Positions 1-11,302 of a stretch of DNA of 64,000 nucleotides are shown piece by piece (positions within the stretch are counted from its first letter, which is position 1; each line of letters opens with the position of its first letter). The translations under genes and the position numbers were made by a program. The notes beneath the pieces were generated by a model. The model was not told where the DNA came from. It ran no database searches and saw only the letters and a list, made by a program, of their open reading frames with translations. The stretch comes from Primula veris (taxonomy: Eukaryota > Streptophyta > Magnoliopsida > Ericales > Primulaceae). Location: positions 25,108,126 to 25,172,125 of the forward strand of contig OY821747.1 in the NCBI GenBank assembly GCA_963682055.1. The letters run 5' to 3'.

Positions 1-615
1 CTCGAAAACAAGTACAAAGTGAATAACGCTGGCACAAAGAGATTTGTTGTCACAGACTTTCATGAGTACCGTATGACTGACAGCAGGGGTGTCATGGAGC
101 AAGTTGAGGAGCTCCAACTCATTTACCATCGCCTTAAGGCTGAGGGGCTAGTTATTAATGAGCCTTTCCAGGTGGCACTCATGATTGAGAAATTGCCGCC
201 GTCATGGAAAGACTTTCAAAACTACCTGAAGCACAAGCGGAAGGAAATGAGGTTGGAGGGACTCATTGAGAAGCTCAATATCGAGGTGAGCAACCGTCGC
301 TCCGTGAGGAGAGTCGGTGGTGCTAACATCCCGATGGCAAAGGCCAATGTGGTCGAAAGCTCCAACGTCAAATGGAAACGTTTTGACAACGGAGGCAGTG
401 CTGTTGTCGCAAAGAAATTTGCGGGAACCTGCTTTGTGTGTAACAGGACCGGCCATCGTGTCGCGGACTGTTATGACAATAAAGGCACTGTTAAGCCTAA
501 GCCCCCCCCCCGAGGAACTTCAAGGGCAAGGGAAAGAGGAAAGCTCCAGCTCAGGCACATCTGGCCGAGGGAGGACGAGATGATGACCACTTTACTGCTG
601 TGGTCTCTGAGGTGA
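1..615 (+). pseudogene. copia gag (3' part), frameshifted
   Basis: Reading frame 1 is open from the first base, so gag starts upstream of the window. It contains the UBN2/retrotransposon-gag type region (LPPSWKDFQNYLKHKRK) and a CCHC zinc knuckle, CFVCNRTGHRVADC, near 430-470, which binds RNA in the virus-like particle. At a run of nine C (about 504-512) the frame slips: the gag frame ends at 613-615, while the protease continues in another frame, with WWLDTGATSHIC near 642-677 carrying the aspartic protease DTG. A TGA at 768-770 then interrupts the join to the rest of pol. Copia elements normally use one long gag-pol frame, so both breaks look like decay. Confidence 0.85.
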
Positions 616-770
616 ATCTCATGGGGACCAATCCCAAAGAGTGGTGGCTGGATACCGGCGCCACGAGCCATATCTGCTCAACAAGGTGGATGTTTAAGAC
701 CTACGAGGCAGTAGAGGGAGAAAGCTGCTTCATGGGAAATTCTGCTACTTCCAAGGTGGAAGGAAAATGA

Positions 771-3689
771 ATGGTGGTGATGAAGATGACCTCGGGAAAA
801 GAGCTGAGGTTGACCAATGTGCTCCATGTTCCGGATATCCGTAAGAATCTGGTATCCGGATCTGTGATGGTGAAGAACAGGTTCAAGCTAGTCTTAGAAT
901 CCGATAAAATTGTAATCACCAAAAATGGTGTCTATGTAGGCCGTGGCTATATGACCAAAGGCATGTTTAAGTTAAACGTAGGGACACCTGCTCCCAATAA
1001 AGGTGCTAAAGCTGAGGCTAGCACTAGCAATGTAATGACTGTTGCCCAAGAGGCTAATAATAATTCTGAGTTTAATTATTTATTTGAGTCATTTCATTTG
1101 TGGCATGGTAGATTAGGTCACGTGAATTATAATTCTTTAAAGAAATTAATATCACTAAAACTAATACCAAATTTCGTTTTTAATAAGAAACACAAATGTG
1201 AGATTTGTGTAGAGGTAAAATTAACGAAATCATCGTTTCAACATGTTGAACGAGAAAGTGAACCTCTCGGTCTAATACACACAGATGTATGTGACTTAAA
1301 GTTTATACAAACACGAGGAGGGAAAAAGTACTTTATCACTTTTATAGATGATTGTACTAGATACTGCTATGTTTACTTAATGAGAAGTAAAGACGAAGCA
1401 GTAGAGAAATTCGCTCTTTATAAGACCGAAGTTGAAAATCAACTCAATAGGAAAATTAAAACATTGAGAAGTGATAGAGGCGGTGAATTTGAATCACCGT
1501 TTGAGCAGATATGCGCTGAAAGCGGAATTATACATCAAACCACAGCCCCATACACTCCCGAGCAAAATGGGGTTGCTGAGCGTAAAAATAGAACGCTAAA
1601 GGAAATGATGAATGCTATGTTAATCAGTTCTGGGTTACCCCAGAACATGTGGGGGGAAGCGATACTTTCCGCAAACTATGTTTTAAACAAGTTACCACAT
1701 AAGAAGCGAGAAAAGACTCCATATGAATTATGGAAAGGTCATCAACCCAGTTATAAGAACCTGCGGGTTTGGAGTTGTCTCGCGAAGGTTCTAGTTCCCA
1801 CTCCTAAGAGGATGAGAATTGGTCCTAAAACGGTGGACTGTGTGTTCATCGGATATGCACATAATAGTAGTGCATATCGGTTTCTCGTACACAAGTCGGA
1901 CAATCCCGATGTGCACGTAGATACGTATATGGAAAGCCGAGAGGCCTCTTTCTTTGAGGATATCTTTCCCCGGAAATTACCTACATCTGTACCAACTGAA
2001 GAGTTGAACAGCGAAGGAAATGTGGGGGCAAGTGAACCGATAGAGGAAGAGGAAGAGGAAGAGCCTCGGCGCAGCAAAAGGGCAAGGAAGGAAATTTCCT
2101 TTGGACCTGATTTCCTAACCTTCATGATTGAAGGCGAACCGGTGACATATAAACAAGCTGTGTCAACACCGGATTCCCAATATTGGGAAGAAGCCATTCA
2201 AAATGAGATTGAATCAATCATGCAAAACCACACTTGGGAACTAGTGGATCTTCCGAAAGGTTGTAAGCCCCTAGGTCACAAGTGGATCTTCAAGAGGAAG
2301 TTAAGGGTTGACGACACGATTGAGAAATACAAGGCGAGACTTGTAGTAAAAGGCTTCAGGCAAACTGAAGGTGTCGATTATTTCGACACGTATGCTCCTG
2401 TCTCCAGGAAAACGTCTATCCGAATCGTCATTGCTCTCGCAGCTTTGTTTGATATGGAAATACATCAAATGGATGTAAAGACGGCTTTTCTAAATGGAGA
2501 ACTGGAAGAAGAAATTTACATGGAACAACCGGAAGGGTTTGTAGTTCCTGGTAAAGAACACCAAGTATGTAAACTTGTAAAGTCTCTATATGGACTCAAA
2601 CAAGCGCCAAAACAATGGCACGAGAAGTTTGATAGAATTATGCTATCAAACGGTTTTCACATTAATGAGTGTGATAAATGTGTCTACTCTAAAGGAAGTG
2701 GAAGAGACTGTGTTGTAGTCTGTCTCTATGTGGATGACATGATCATAATTGGGAGTAATGATAGAATCAGCTCCACAAAGAAAATGTTATCACAACACTT
2801 CGATATGAAGGACCTGGGTATAGCTGATGTAATACTTGGTATGAAGATTACCAAAACATCAGAAGGGTATGCCTTGTCCCAAGGTCACTATGTTAAACAA
2901 GTATTAGACAAGTTTGACAAGGGCAGTAAGGCAATGTCTAGAACCCCAATAGAGTTCAACTGTAACCTGAAAAAGAATTCCGGTAAGAGTGTGAATCAAT
3001 TGGAGTTCTCTCGAGTCATAGGCAGTCTCATGTATATAATGAATTGCACTAGACCAGACATAGCAAACTCAGTGAGTAGACTGAGTAGGTACACCAGCAA
3101 TCCGAATGAGGAACACTGGAAGGCCATAATGAAACTTCTCAGATATATGAGGTTTTCAGCCGATTACGGGCTGCACTATACCAGATATCCAGCGGTACTG
3201 GAAGGGTATTCAGATGCCAACTGGATATCAGACTTCAATAGCACAAGGTCCACGAGTGGATATGTGTTTATAATGGGAGGAGCTGCTGTGTCTTGGAGAT
3301 CCTCCAAACAGACATGTATTGCAAGGTCAACTATGGAATCAGAATTCATAGCGTTAGACTTAGCAACCGAAGAGGCAGACTGGCTGAGAAGTCTATTGGA
3401 AGGAATTCCAATGTGGCCAAAACCTGTTCCCGTAATAAGCATGCATTGCGATAGTCAATCAGCTATTGCGCGGGCTCAGGATCATATGTATAATGGAAAG
3501 TCTCGACATATACGTCGGAGACATAAATCCATAAGGGAATTGTTATCCAACGGTGTGGTATCCTTAGATTTTGTGAGATCAAAGGAAAACATAGCGGATC
3601 CATTAACAAAAGGCTTGACTAAAGTGGGAGTCGAGACGTCATCGAACGGAATAGGATTAAAGCCCATTAAATTGGTGGCCCCCCCATAG
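771..3689 (+). CDS. copia pol: integrase, reverse transcriptase, RNase H
   Basis: A 972-codon open frame. Visible in order: GAG-pre-integrase with the H-H-C-C finger (HGRLGHV ... CEIC, about residues 112-145); integrase core with catalytic D in HTDVCD, D in FIDDCTRY and E in [10 protein letters not shown] (about residues 170-275); a linker rich in E and basic residues; the RT with [32 protein letters not shown] and the catalytic YVDDM near residue 653; RNase H with SDANW, ESEFIAL and DSQSAIA toward the C-terminus, ending with [11 protein letters not shown]. The annotated first codon lies just after the TGA at 768-770 and is not a natural start; this is the remainder of a gag-pol polyprotein. 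The pol part itself shows no internal stop, which suggests fairly recent insertion. Confidence 0.92.
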   Translation: MVVMKMTSGKELRLTNVLHVPDIRKNLVSGSVMVKNRFKLVLESDKIVITKNGVYVGRGYMTKGMFKLNVGTPAPNKGAKAEASTSNVMTVAQEANNNSEFNYLFESFHLWHGRLGHVNYNSLKKLISLKLIPNFVFNKKHKCEICVEVKLTKSSFQHVERESEPLGLIHTDVCDLKFIQTRGGKKYFITFIDDCTRYCYVYLMRSKDEAVEKFALYKTEVENQLNRKIKTLRSDRGGEFESPFEQICAESGIIHQTTAPYTPEQNGVAERKNRTLKEMMNAMLISSGLPQNMWGEAILSANYVLNKLPHKKREKTPYELWKGHQPSYKNLRVWSCLAKVLVPTPKRMRIGPKTVDCVFIGYAHNSSAYRFLVHKSDNPDVHVDTYMESREASFFEDIFPRKLPTSVPTEELNSEGNVGASEPIEEEEEEEPRRSKRARKEISFGPDFLTFMIEGEPVTYKQAVSTPDSQYWEEAIQNEIESIMQNHTWELVDLPKGCKPLGHKWIFKRKLRVDDTIEKYKARLVVKGFRQTEGVDYFDTYAPVSRKTSIRIVIALAALFDMEIHQMDVKTAFLNGELEEEIYMEQPEGFVVPGKEHQVCKLVKSLYGLKQAPKQWHEKFDRIMLSNGFHINECDKCVYSKGSGRDCVVVCLYVDDMIIIGSNDRISSTKKMLSQHFDMKDLGIADVILGMKITKTSEGYALSQGHYVKQVLDKFDKGSKAMSRTPIEFNCNLKKNSGKSVNQLEFSRVIGSLMYIMNCTRPDIANSVSRLSRYTSNPNEEHWKAIMKLLRYMRFSADYGLHYTRYPAVLEGYSDANWISDFNSTRSTSGYVFIMGGAAVSWRSSKQTCIARSTMESEFIALDLATEEADWLRSLLEGIPMWPKPVPVISMHCDSQSAIARAQDHMYNGKSRHIRRRHKSIRELLSNGVVSLDFVRSKENIADPLTKGLTKVGVETSSNGIGLKPIKLVAPP

Positions 3690-4246
3690 GCAACCCAACC
3701 TAAACGGAATATTTCCTGATAGGTTCAAAGGAAAACTGAACTGTGGGGGCAACCGAACAAAGCACTCGGGAACCTGGAGTTCCCAGCCCATTTCCGCGAT
3801 GACAGAGTGATAGACCTGTACCATTGTAAGGGTGAGATTGAGGCTCTTAATGATCCAAGTAACTCGACGGTCGAGTAAAGTGAGTCAGGACACTTTCGAC
3901 TTGGAACACCTATAACGAGTGTGTAAGGCCGGTACCATGTGATGAGCTTGGACTAATTCACTAGAGCACTCAGTTGAAGTTGCCAAGGCAGTCCAGGCCA
4001 AATATGGACAACAACTAAAGGGCCTAGTACGTGGGTAGAGAGGGCACTGTGCGGGTGCCATTCTGGGATACACAAAGCTTGATGGTTCAAAGCTTTACAG
4101 CTACCTAATAGCAGTATTCTGGGTGGTATTCCGCTACGGCAGGTTCAAGGCGCGCGCTACCTGACCTTAGGCAGTGAACTTTTGCGGTTCTCTTGATTTG
4201 CATTTAGGACATGGGCTTTCGAGCCAATTGCATTCATGTGGGGGAT
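3690..4246 (+). other. copia 3' untranslated region with polypurine tract
   Basis: No long frame. The stretch is conserved in the truncated family member at 41065-41644 (for example GAACTGTGGGGG, AACAAAGCACTCGGGAAC and GGCGCGCGCTACCTG), so it belongs to the element. It ends with the purine-rich tract TGTGGGGGAT just before the LTR, the usual primer of plus-strand synthesis. Confidence 0.75.
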
Positions 4247-4678
4247 TGTTGGAAAAATTGTAGGAAAACATGTTTTTAAACATGGTTGTTCCAAGTGGTC
4301 AGGGATCATCTTTGAGTCAATTTTCGATGCGACTACTCAGTTTTTCTGAGGCCATACTCAAAGCGTTTGAGTAGCTCGTATGACGAGCTTCGCAACGGTA
4401 TATCGCATGACCTATTCGGAGGAAGGGTGTGAATGATAATTGGACTCGAAGGTTGATACTCGAAAGAGAAAATAAAGTCAATGCTGGAAAATGAGAAAAG
4501 AAATGGGATTTAACCCATGAGGGTTATCCCACATTGGAAAATCATGAGTGATTTTTACAATACATATACTAAGGTATCCCATGTGGATATTAAGTAGTGT
4601 GTCCACATACACATGTGTGTATTGTGTACCACACACGGGCTTGCTCGGCGGGCGGGCTTGCTCGTCGGGTTTTCAGCT

Positions 4679-4771
4679 CGTCGGGAAAAGTGTTCCTGTT
4701 CGGGAAAAGTGTTCCTGTTCGGGAAAAGCGCGCCTGTTCGGGAAAAGCGCGCCTGTTCGGGAAAAGCTTCC
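4679..4771 (+). repeat. 19-bp tandem repeat inside the LTR
   Basis: Almost five copies of a 19-bp unit built on GTTCGGGAAAAG followed by a variable TGTTCCT or CGCGCCT. It lies in the GC-rich part of the LTR. The ORFs that can be read through it in several frames are artefacts of the repeat. Confidence 0.85.
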
Positions 4772-5161
4772 AGCAAAGCTGTAACTGTTGCAATAAATAT
4801 GAATTCATTGCAAAGTTAATACTGCAGTTTCGAATTTCGAAAACTGACAGTAGTAAAGTGACTTTAATGGCTGAGATACTCAGCAAGCCTATAAATAGGC
4901 AGACCCCCCACATGTCTAAAATACATAACATTCTGAAATAAAACACCAGTAGCATATATCATCTCTCCAAATTAGCATTACATTTTAGAACCAGAGAGAA
5001 CCACCCACCAACAGCTCGACCTTGACTCGTCGCCAGTTTCCGGCGAGTCATCCGAGACGTTGTACCTTGGGATCGAAGCGCCAACGCAACCAGAAACCTA
5101 AAGGTGGTTGGGCGAATATCGGTTAAGGGCATACTGTTAACAGTAGCCTCGTCTTATTTTG

Positions 5162-5237
5162 TGTTTTCAATTCTGTCCATTTACTATTGTTTTCAATTCT
5201 GTCCATTTACTATTGTTTTCAATTCTGTCCATTTACA
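5162..5237 (+). repeat. 26-bp tandem repeat inside the LTR
   Basis: Three near-perfect copies of a 26-bp unit (core TTTTCAATTCTGTCCATTTAC), followed by degenerate TTCTGTAATTT-type copies to about 5410. It is internal to the LTR and does not code. Confidence 0.85.
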
Positions 5238-5736
5238 ATTCTGTTATTTCAATTACGCAATTTACTTTTCTGTAATTTTAATTTCAGTATTTTATATTGC
5301 TGTCCTTAGCTGTAGCTTTTATATTCTGTTTGTACCATTCTGTAATTAGTTTAAAGTTCTGGTTTTTGCTGTAATTACTATTCTGTAATTAGATTATGTA
5401 ATTAGAATAGTTTCAATTCAGTCCTGTACTTTCAATTTAAAACAGAACAGTCCGGCTGTTAAGTTTATACTTTCCAGTCCGGCAGTTTCTTTTAATTACA
5501 AATCAGTATATCAGATTAATAATTAATAATAATCTGATAACGTTTGTTTTAATTACTTTTCAGTACCTATATGTTGTAATCAGTTTATTGTATTCTATTT
5601 GGAAATTAATAAAGATTACACTGGTTTTGTTTAATCACTGTTTAGTCCTTTAATTATTGTTAATTGTTATTTCGTACACGGAAACCAACACAATCTTTTG
5701 AAACATAAAATTGATTGGGTGGTTATATTTACATAG

Positions 5737-6720
5737 CTTGAAGAATTTGGTAGATCAAATTATACTCAACAATCTTGGGGTTATGGGGATCATCAAAATA
5801 GTTCATATGCCCACCACCAAGCTCAATCTAATGGGTTCTATCAGCCTATAGAGTGCACCTCCACTTTGCAAATCGGGTAATATTTCTTTTGTTTTTTGTG
5901 CTTTTAAATGTTTTTTTATAAGAATTGTAAACAGTGTTAGATACTCTCATTAGCTACATAACTGTCAGAAAATCTTAACTGGTTACACTATTATGGGTAT
6001 TTGAAAAGTAAAATTGAATATTACGTAATCACGGATTTGTATGTAGACATTTTGATTAATTAATTGTGCTAGAAAATGGCTCCATGTCAATTTCCTACAT
6101 TGTCATCAATTTTGTATTTAACTTGAATGTTTTTTCAATTTTTAACACTGAACTACTGTAACTTATTTGACTGAATGACATAAGCAGCCGTGATTTCATT
6201 GGAAGTACAAGTGTATAACAAGTCACTACTCACAAGCAGGGCTGCTCTCTTCAAAGTTCCTTTAATTTGATAAATAACTCTATCTTGACAGTTGTATGCA
6301 AAAGGTTTGAAGATCAGAAGTTGTAGGTACGAAAGTATTATGTTTAATAAACCCCATGTTTTCATACCCGAAAACAACTTATTAACATGGGGCCGTAACT
6401 TTCTGAGTGTCGTTGGTTGGTTCTCCTGTGTAAACTTATTGTATGTCAGCATTAACATAGAATAAAAATCTCTCTCATGTAGGAAAATAAAATAAAATTA
6501 TACAACTAAAAAGTATACTTGCCTTCATTACATGGTTTTGATTGTGCATGTCTATATTCAGGAAAATAGAAGATGATCTTGTGGATCTTTATTCAGCTCT
6601 GATTATGCTACTATTCATTTTGTTTATTGCAGATATAACAATCGTGAAGGCTCAGGCCAGATTGCTGTTTCTACCCAAGATCCGAACATGAATGGAATGA
6701 TACCAGGGTGGATGCTCTGA
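5737..6720 (+). CDS. SEPALLATA1/2-like MADS-box gene, last two exons
   Basis: Two exons at 5737-5876 and 6633-6720, joined through a GT-AG intron of 756 bp, encode 75 residues ending at TGA 6718-6720. The first has SYAHHQAQSNGFYQPIEC and LQIG; the second ends NMNGMIPGWML. These are the C-terminal SEP I and SEP II motifs of E-class MADS transcription factors of the AGL2 (SEP1/SEP2) type, which act in floral-organ complexes in the nucleus. Phase fits: exon one ends GG and exon two supplies A for the glycine of LQIGY. The MADS, I and K exons are not in the window; the copia element ends 46 bp before this exon's acceptor. The gene may have a retrotransposon in its intron, or this may be a detached 3' fragment. 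The coding sequence shown has no lesion. Confidence 0.88.
5877..6632 (+). other. intron of the SEP-like gene
   Basis: Donor GTAATATT and acceptor TTTATTGCAG. AT-rich; small frames on either strand have no recognisable similarity and I treat them as chance. Confidence 0.8.
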
Positions 6721-7507
6721 AAACCCAACCGATTTCCAAGATATAAAGAAATATGTGCTAAATCGTGTTATGTTATTTTTTGCCTGTAATAATGAGTATT
6801 TTCGAATTTATGGATATTGGAGACTATTGAACACCATTCAAGAAACTCTGGCGCATCTCCATTTTATAAACACTAACTTAAAATCCGTCTCTTTGAACAC
6901 CAGAACAGTTTTTTTGCTTAGGCACTAGAACCAACACATATACATGATTACTTTGGGATCCTAGAAATCAAAAAATGGAAATATTATTGCAGGACGTCGA
7001 TACATAAACCTCAAGTTTTTGTAATCATTGATTAAACATACAACGTTACACAATAAATTAATCCTGCCATTGCATCATTTCTAATCGATAGCAATGGGGA
7101 AAAGCTGTAGGGGAATTATTGTTATGGGATTACCTTGAGTGTGTGTTCAAGTAGTCTCATCATCTTCGTTACCGCAATTGTTACCATCAAGAATGTGCTC
7201 CCTGTAAATGCAAACAGATTGGCATCTCAGTCTCGGTATTTTAACAAAAACAAACACGGATTTGTAGGTGTTAAATACAAATGAACATACTGGAAATAAA
7301 AAGGCCTTTACATGTTTCAACTTTTGAGCAAATAATCTGGACTTATTTTCTGAACTCGTGGAAGCCAACTTCATTGCTTACACTCAGCCAAGCCCTTCAT
7401 AACATACAACGAGAATTGGGTTTAACCAAGTTTTCACCTCAGAAGGAACAGATTTAATCGAGCTTTAGGAAAAAATTATAGGGGTCGTTTAGGAAAAAAT
7501 TAAAGGC
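6721..7507. other. SEP-like 3' UTR and intergenic DNA
   Basis: Begins with the 3' UTR; an AATAAA-type signal lies near 7051. On the minus strand, 7147-7374 holds a 75-codon frame with possible splice sites, but I recognise no family in it. The MULE probably begins near the end of this stretch; I could not define its terminal inverted repeat. Confidence 0.5.
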
Positions 7508-8491
7508 TGAAACAAAGCCTAGAAGAGGCTATGCAAGAAATAGTAGTTTTGCGAAAAATGGTAGAGCAAAACAAAGATGGTACAAGTGTGCGCCAAACAA
7601 GTGAACAAAATCAACGCATGCTAGAGCTAGAAAACGATAAAAACAACGATAGTATGGGAAAAATGCGAAAATGGTACCTAACCTATCAGCTTTTAGTGAT
7701 TTGGTACCTAACCTAACACACTTTCTAATTTGCTACCCAACCTATACATTTCGCTCTAATTTGGTACCCAACCTAACACTTTTTCTAATTTGGTACCCAA
7801 CCTATACGCTTCGCTCTAATTTGGTACCCAACCTATACGTATACAGTCCAATTAAGGGACTCAATCTGTCTTCGATCATCGGTTTTTAACGCATAGGTTG
7901 GGTACCAAATTAAAAAAAAATTGTTAGGTTGGGTACCAAATTAGAAAAAGTGTTAGGTTGGTTACCAAATTAGAGCGAAATGTATAGGTTGGGTACCAAT
8001 TTAGAAAGTGTGTTAGGCTGGATACCAAATCACTAAAAGTTAATAGGTTTGGTACTATTTTAACAATTTTTCCACGATAGTATTGAAATGTTGAAGCTTT
8101 GTGAGGTCTTTCGAGAGAAGGATAATAAGCTAGAAATTAAAAAATAAAATAAACCTATGTGTGCTTGTGGATAAAAAGAAATCACAAAATGAAATTGAGA
8201 AACTTCAAAGAGAACTCAAAGAAGCAAACCAAGAGGAGATGAAATGTAGAGAAGACAGGGATGAACGGATGTTATCGGAGCTATTGACGAATACTGAAAA
8301 AAAGATTCAAAAGCTGAAAGCTGAGGTTGAAGAGAAAACCAATAATATGATAAATGCCAAAAAGGAAGCAGCTGAAAAGATAATGAAGAACAACAAGATG
8401 CTGAAACTTTTCAGAAATGATAAACTAGGAAGTGAAAAAATCATTGAAGATATCGTCCTACAAAATGAAAATTACAAAAAATGATTGGAAG
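7508..8491 (+). pseudogene. coiled-coil exons of MULE-borne gene, broken
   Basis: Two blocks read as heptad-rich coiled coil: about 7508-7655, resuming at 8084-8130 after the MITE (LEEAMQEIVVLRKMVEQ, then IEMLKLCEVFREKDNKLE), and 8161-8484 (NEIEKLQRELKEANQEEMK, then AEVEEKTNNMINAKKEAAEK). The first is split by the foldback element at 7656-8073. In-frame stops follow at about 8128 and 8482. A donor-like GGTAAC lies at 8490. Order and strand suggest these are the 5' part of the gene whose Ulp1-like 3' part lies at 9.8-11.2 kb; coiled-coil or low-complexity N-termini are usual for MULE-captured Ulp1-like genes. The linkage is inference; the stops and the insertion are seen directly. Confidence 0.55.
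7656..8073. mobile_element. 418-bp foldback MITE, MULE type
   Basis: The element is almost a full-length inverted repeat: arms of about 165-180 bp carry repeated TTGGTACCYAACCTA on the left and TAGGTTGGGTACCAAA on the right, separated by about 55 bp. Ends are GGGAAAAATG and its near-complement, typical of Mutator-like termini. It is flanked by the direct repeat ACGATAGTAT at 7646-7655 and 8074-8083. A 9- to 10-bp duplication is the Mutator signature. It has inserted in a coiled-coil exon. Confidence 0.88.
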
Positions 8492-8836
8492 GTAACATAT
8501 TATTTATATAATTGTTTTTAGCTATTAGATTGTCATTAGATTGTTTGCTGGATAACACAATGGAGGTTGAAAATTGCTGGATAACACATTAGATCACCAG
8601 GTCCTTATTTAGATTGTCAGTTTCATATCATATAGACTAATGATACACATATGCTATTGGATTGTCAGTTGTGAGTTATAAAGATTACCATCTCTCTAAT
8701 TATGGAGGTTAAAAAACTATTATAATTTTATCTACATATTTGATTCGAAATTATATGATATTAGATTGTCAGTCGGCAATTAGATTGTCAGTTCCTTAAT
8801 ATTGGGATTGAGCTTCGTTTTCGTTCTTTAATGCAG
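8492..8836 (+). other. intron-like spacer with TTAGATTGTC motifs
   Basis: Between the splice-like sites at 8491 and 8836 (TTTAATGCAG). AT-rich and non-coding, but with six copies of the core TTAGATTGTC or one-base variants, often extended to TTAGATTGTCAGTT. Confidence 0.6.
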
Positions 8837-11172
8837 AGATTAAAGAGGAGAACAATAAATTAAAGACATCCTTGGTTTATTTGGAAGAGCGTATTAGAGA
8901 TCAACAAGAAAAACACAACGATGAGCTATTTGAAGCTGAAGGTCTGGCACATGATCAAACACTGCAATACAAATATCAACAGCAGATGGAGCAGCACATG
9001 GAGAGGGCATCTGAAGAAATAAGGTCGATCATAGCCAGGGTGAAAAACCGAAGCAATAGAAAAATAAAATAACCTTACACGCCAACTCAGCTAGCAATGC
9101 CCATAGCTGGTGACGAGCCCCAGAAAGATGGTCGCAAAAGAAAACAAATTGACGAAGTACACTCGGCTGAGCTTAAATTCAAAACACCAAGGCTCGGGGA
9201 TGCAGTAACAAGGTTTGATGAACCTAGAAGTGTGTCTGTCGAAGAAGAACAGGAACAACAACAACAAGAAGAAATAGAAGCGGAAAAAAAAGGTCCGATG
9301 ACCCGAGCAAATGGAAAACAACCTGCACAGAATACCCAACCTACAGAGCACAATAAGGTTACACCGAAAAAAAAGGCTACTTTGAAGAAGAAGGTTACAC
9401 CAAATGCCGCAATACCAGAAACAAATACTGAGAAATTGATAAGGGAACAAGAAGAGTTTTTGCAAAAAATGTCACAAGATGGAAAACAAATACCTAGAGA
9501 AGGTGGATTCTCATCAGTAATAAATATGGTACTATCAGATTCTGTCTCACCAAAAGGTAAAGAGAAAGCACACAAGCTCATCACCAAAAAGAATACGAAT
9601 GAGGTGACGTCATGAATGACTCAAGAATGCTTTGATCAAATGACAGCCATACATCTCGAATATGGACTATGGTAAAAAAAACGTTATATTAAATTATAAA
9701 CATGATAATGGTTGTGAAAGCATCACTGTTAAAATGCCAAAAATGTTGTTTTAATTAATTAAAATGTATGTGCAGGGTAGCACTTATAAGTCAGGTAAAG
9801 CTACGTTAGACTATCATTTTTCCCTGAACGACGTTTACAAGATCATAGACGGAGAAGAGGTTTGCAACATCGTAAGTTGTAAAAAAACTACAATACTGGT
9901 ATACAGGTTGATAAATGATATTTTTTCTAACATCACATGTCGTGTCCTTGCAGTTTATAAACGGATATTCATATATGTTGGAGAAGGCATATGAGACAAA
10001 AGAGAACCACAAGTTCAAGAGTTTCGATGCTTGTTGTTGGGTAAGCACTATCAACTTTAACACTTGATATATAGATAGTTATTTATGAATTTTCTTGTTG
10101 ATTAGATTGTCCAGCTCTAAATTTACTTTTCAAGGCATGTGATGTTATATGTCAGATATCAATTGTTAGATTATCAGTTAGATTGTCAATTAGATTGTCA
10201 GTTAAATTTTCAGTTAAACGTGTGAATCTGACATGTGTGTTCTATTTTTACCCACAATCATTTATAATGAATCCTATCTACAAAGGTGCTCTGCAAAAGA
10301 AGGTAGACAAGACACTGGCAAAGCATTGTGTAAACCCATACAAAATGCTATTGTTCCCAATAAACTCAAATATGGGTCGGGACTTAAAAGTACAAACGAA
10401 TCATTGGACTTTGCTGGTGCTGCATGTAGAGAAGCAAGAGTGACAATATTTCAATAGAAACCTTACAAGAGGAAGAGAAGACAGACCCGATCCTTGTCAG
10501 GATGATGCAGAAACAGTGGTAAGTTATTATTATATTTGTTGAAAAATTATGGTGAAAAATTATGTCTTTGTAATATTTGTTGTCAATTAGATTGTTAAAA
10601 TTAATCCATTGAATTGTTTGTGAAATGAATGTTATTATAACTTACAAAAACAAGAAAACATGACAATCTGTTTTTACAATTTTATATCACATTGTATTAG
10701 ATTGTCTAAAAAATGATTAGATTGTCAGTTCAATTTCCAGTTGTTATTTGTAATTTTTGTGGCAATCTAATACACAGTCTAAGCTAAAAATTGATCGTTT
10801 CGTAGAGACTTTTTCCCACATTTTGTGCACTTTTAAAATATACATGACATGCTTCTTTTATTGTAGGCGCATTATGTGGAGTCGAAGATACTAGAAACAG
10901 ATTCTTAGGCTTCATTCGAACTTGAACCAAAACTGAAATTAAAATTCACGCGCATGACTGATGTGCCAAATCAGGGGGCTACGTAAGTAAACAAATTTTA
11001 TTTGGTCACCAATTAGATTGTCTGTTACATTGTAATCTGAACAGTAATCTGTTGTGTTTTCTGACCAGTAACTTGTTACATTTGCAGGGTTGACTGTGGC
11101 ATAGACATCAGCTTCTTCATTTGCACGGTCATCAGAAAAGTAATGCTCTCAAAGCACATCCCTCGTGCTTGA
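8837..11172 (+). pseudogene. Ulp1-like (C48) cysteine protease gene of a MULE
   Basis: A multi-exon gene with the 3' half of a Ulp1/SENP-type peptidase, a family that cleaves SUMO. Segments: 8837-9671 (basic, Q/E-rich, broken by TAA at 9070 and TGA at 9613), 9777-9870 (GSTYKSGKATLDYHFSLNDV), 9969-10039 (INGYSYMLEKAYET), about 10267-10519 (LLFPINSNMGRDLKVQTNHW), 10867-10982 and 11088-11172. The catalytic His is in NHWTLLVLH (about 10402), the Gln in VPNQGA and the Cys in VDCG (11095-11097). TGA at 10441 replaces the expected Trp after VEKQE, and a TAG lies in the 10867 exon, so the gene is dead. Convergent with the transposase at 11.3-13.9 kb, as in Kaonashi-type MULEs that carry Ulp1-like genes. 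Introns are full of TTAGATTGTC motifs. Confidence 0.8.
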
Positions 11173-11302
11173 TATGATATGAATGGTGTTTGAAAACTTC
11201 GTTAGACACCAATAGGAAACGAAAGGCCTGGAGAAATGTATGGAACACATAAAACAGTCAATCTAATAGAAAAAACAGATAAGAAACGTATGGAACACAT
11301 AC

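Larger units (their letters stand above)
1..5690 (+). mobile_element. Ty1/copia LTR retrotransposon, 5' part outside window
   Basis: Order of domains is gag zinc knuckle, protease, GAG-pre-integrase, integrase, reverse transcriptase, RNase H, then a 557-bp untranslated stretch, a purine-rich tract and a 3' LTR; integrase before RT defines Ty1/copia. The 5' LTR and start of gag lie before position 1, so the target-site duplication cannot be checked. The last base of the LTR is taken as 5690 because the terminal sequences TGTTGG and CCAACA form the expected short inverted repeat. Coding is broken by a frameshift in a C-run near 504-512 and a TGA at 768-770, so this copy is probably not autonomous, although the pol region after it is a single 972-codon frame. 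It lies in the same orientation as the SEP-like exons that follow. Confidence 0.93.
4247..5690 (+). repeat. 3' LTR of the copia element (1,444 bp)
   Basis: Starts TGTTGG after the purine tract and ends CCAACA. It contains two internal tandem repeats (4679-4771 and 5162-5237), an AATAAA-type signal near 4793 and a segment around 4605-4620 (CCACATACACATGTG) that is conserved in the related LTR at 41645-42282. The GC-rich block right after that conserved segment differs strongly between the two copies. The right end joins host intron sequence of the SEP-like gene. Confidence 0.85.

Noticed and set aside
4548..4955. Overlapping frames on both strands in the LTR
   Set aside because: Artefacts of the 19-bp tandem repeat, which lacks stops in several frames.
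1..5690. Integrated plant pararetrovirus
   Set aside because: Integrase before RT, LTRs with TG...CA ends and RNase H of copia type fit Ty1/copia; no movement or coat protein is present.
6153..6458. 101-codon minus-strand frame
   Set aside because: Lies wholly in an intron of the SEP-like gene with no recognisable similarity.
7147..7374. Minus-strand frame with splice-like sites upstream of the MULE
   Set aside because: No family recognised and the exon phases do not give a convincing product.
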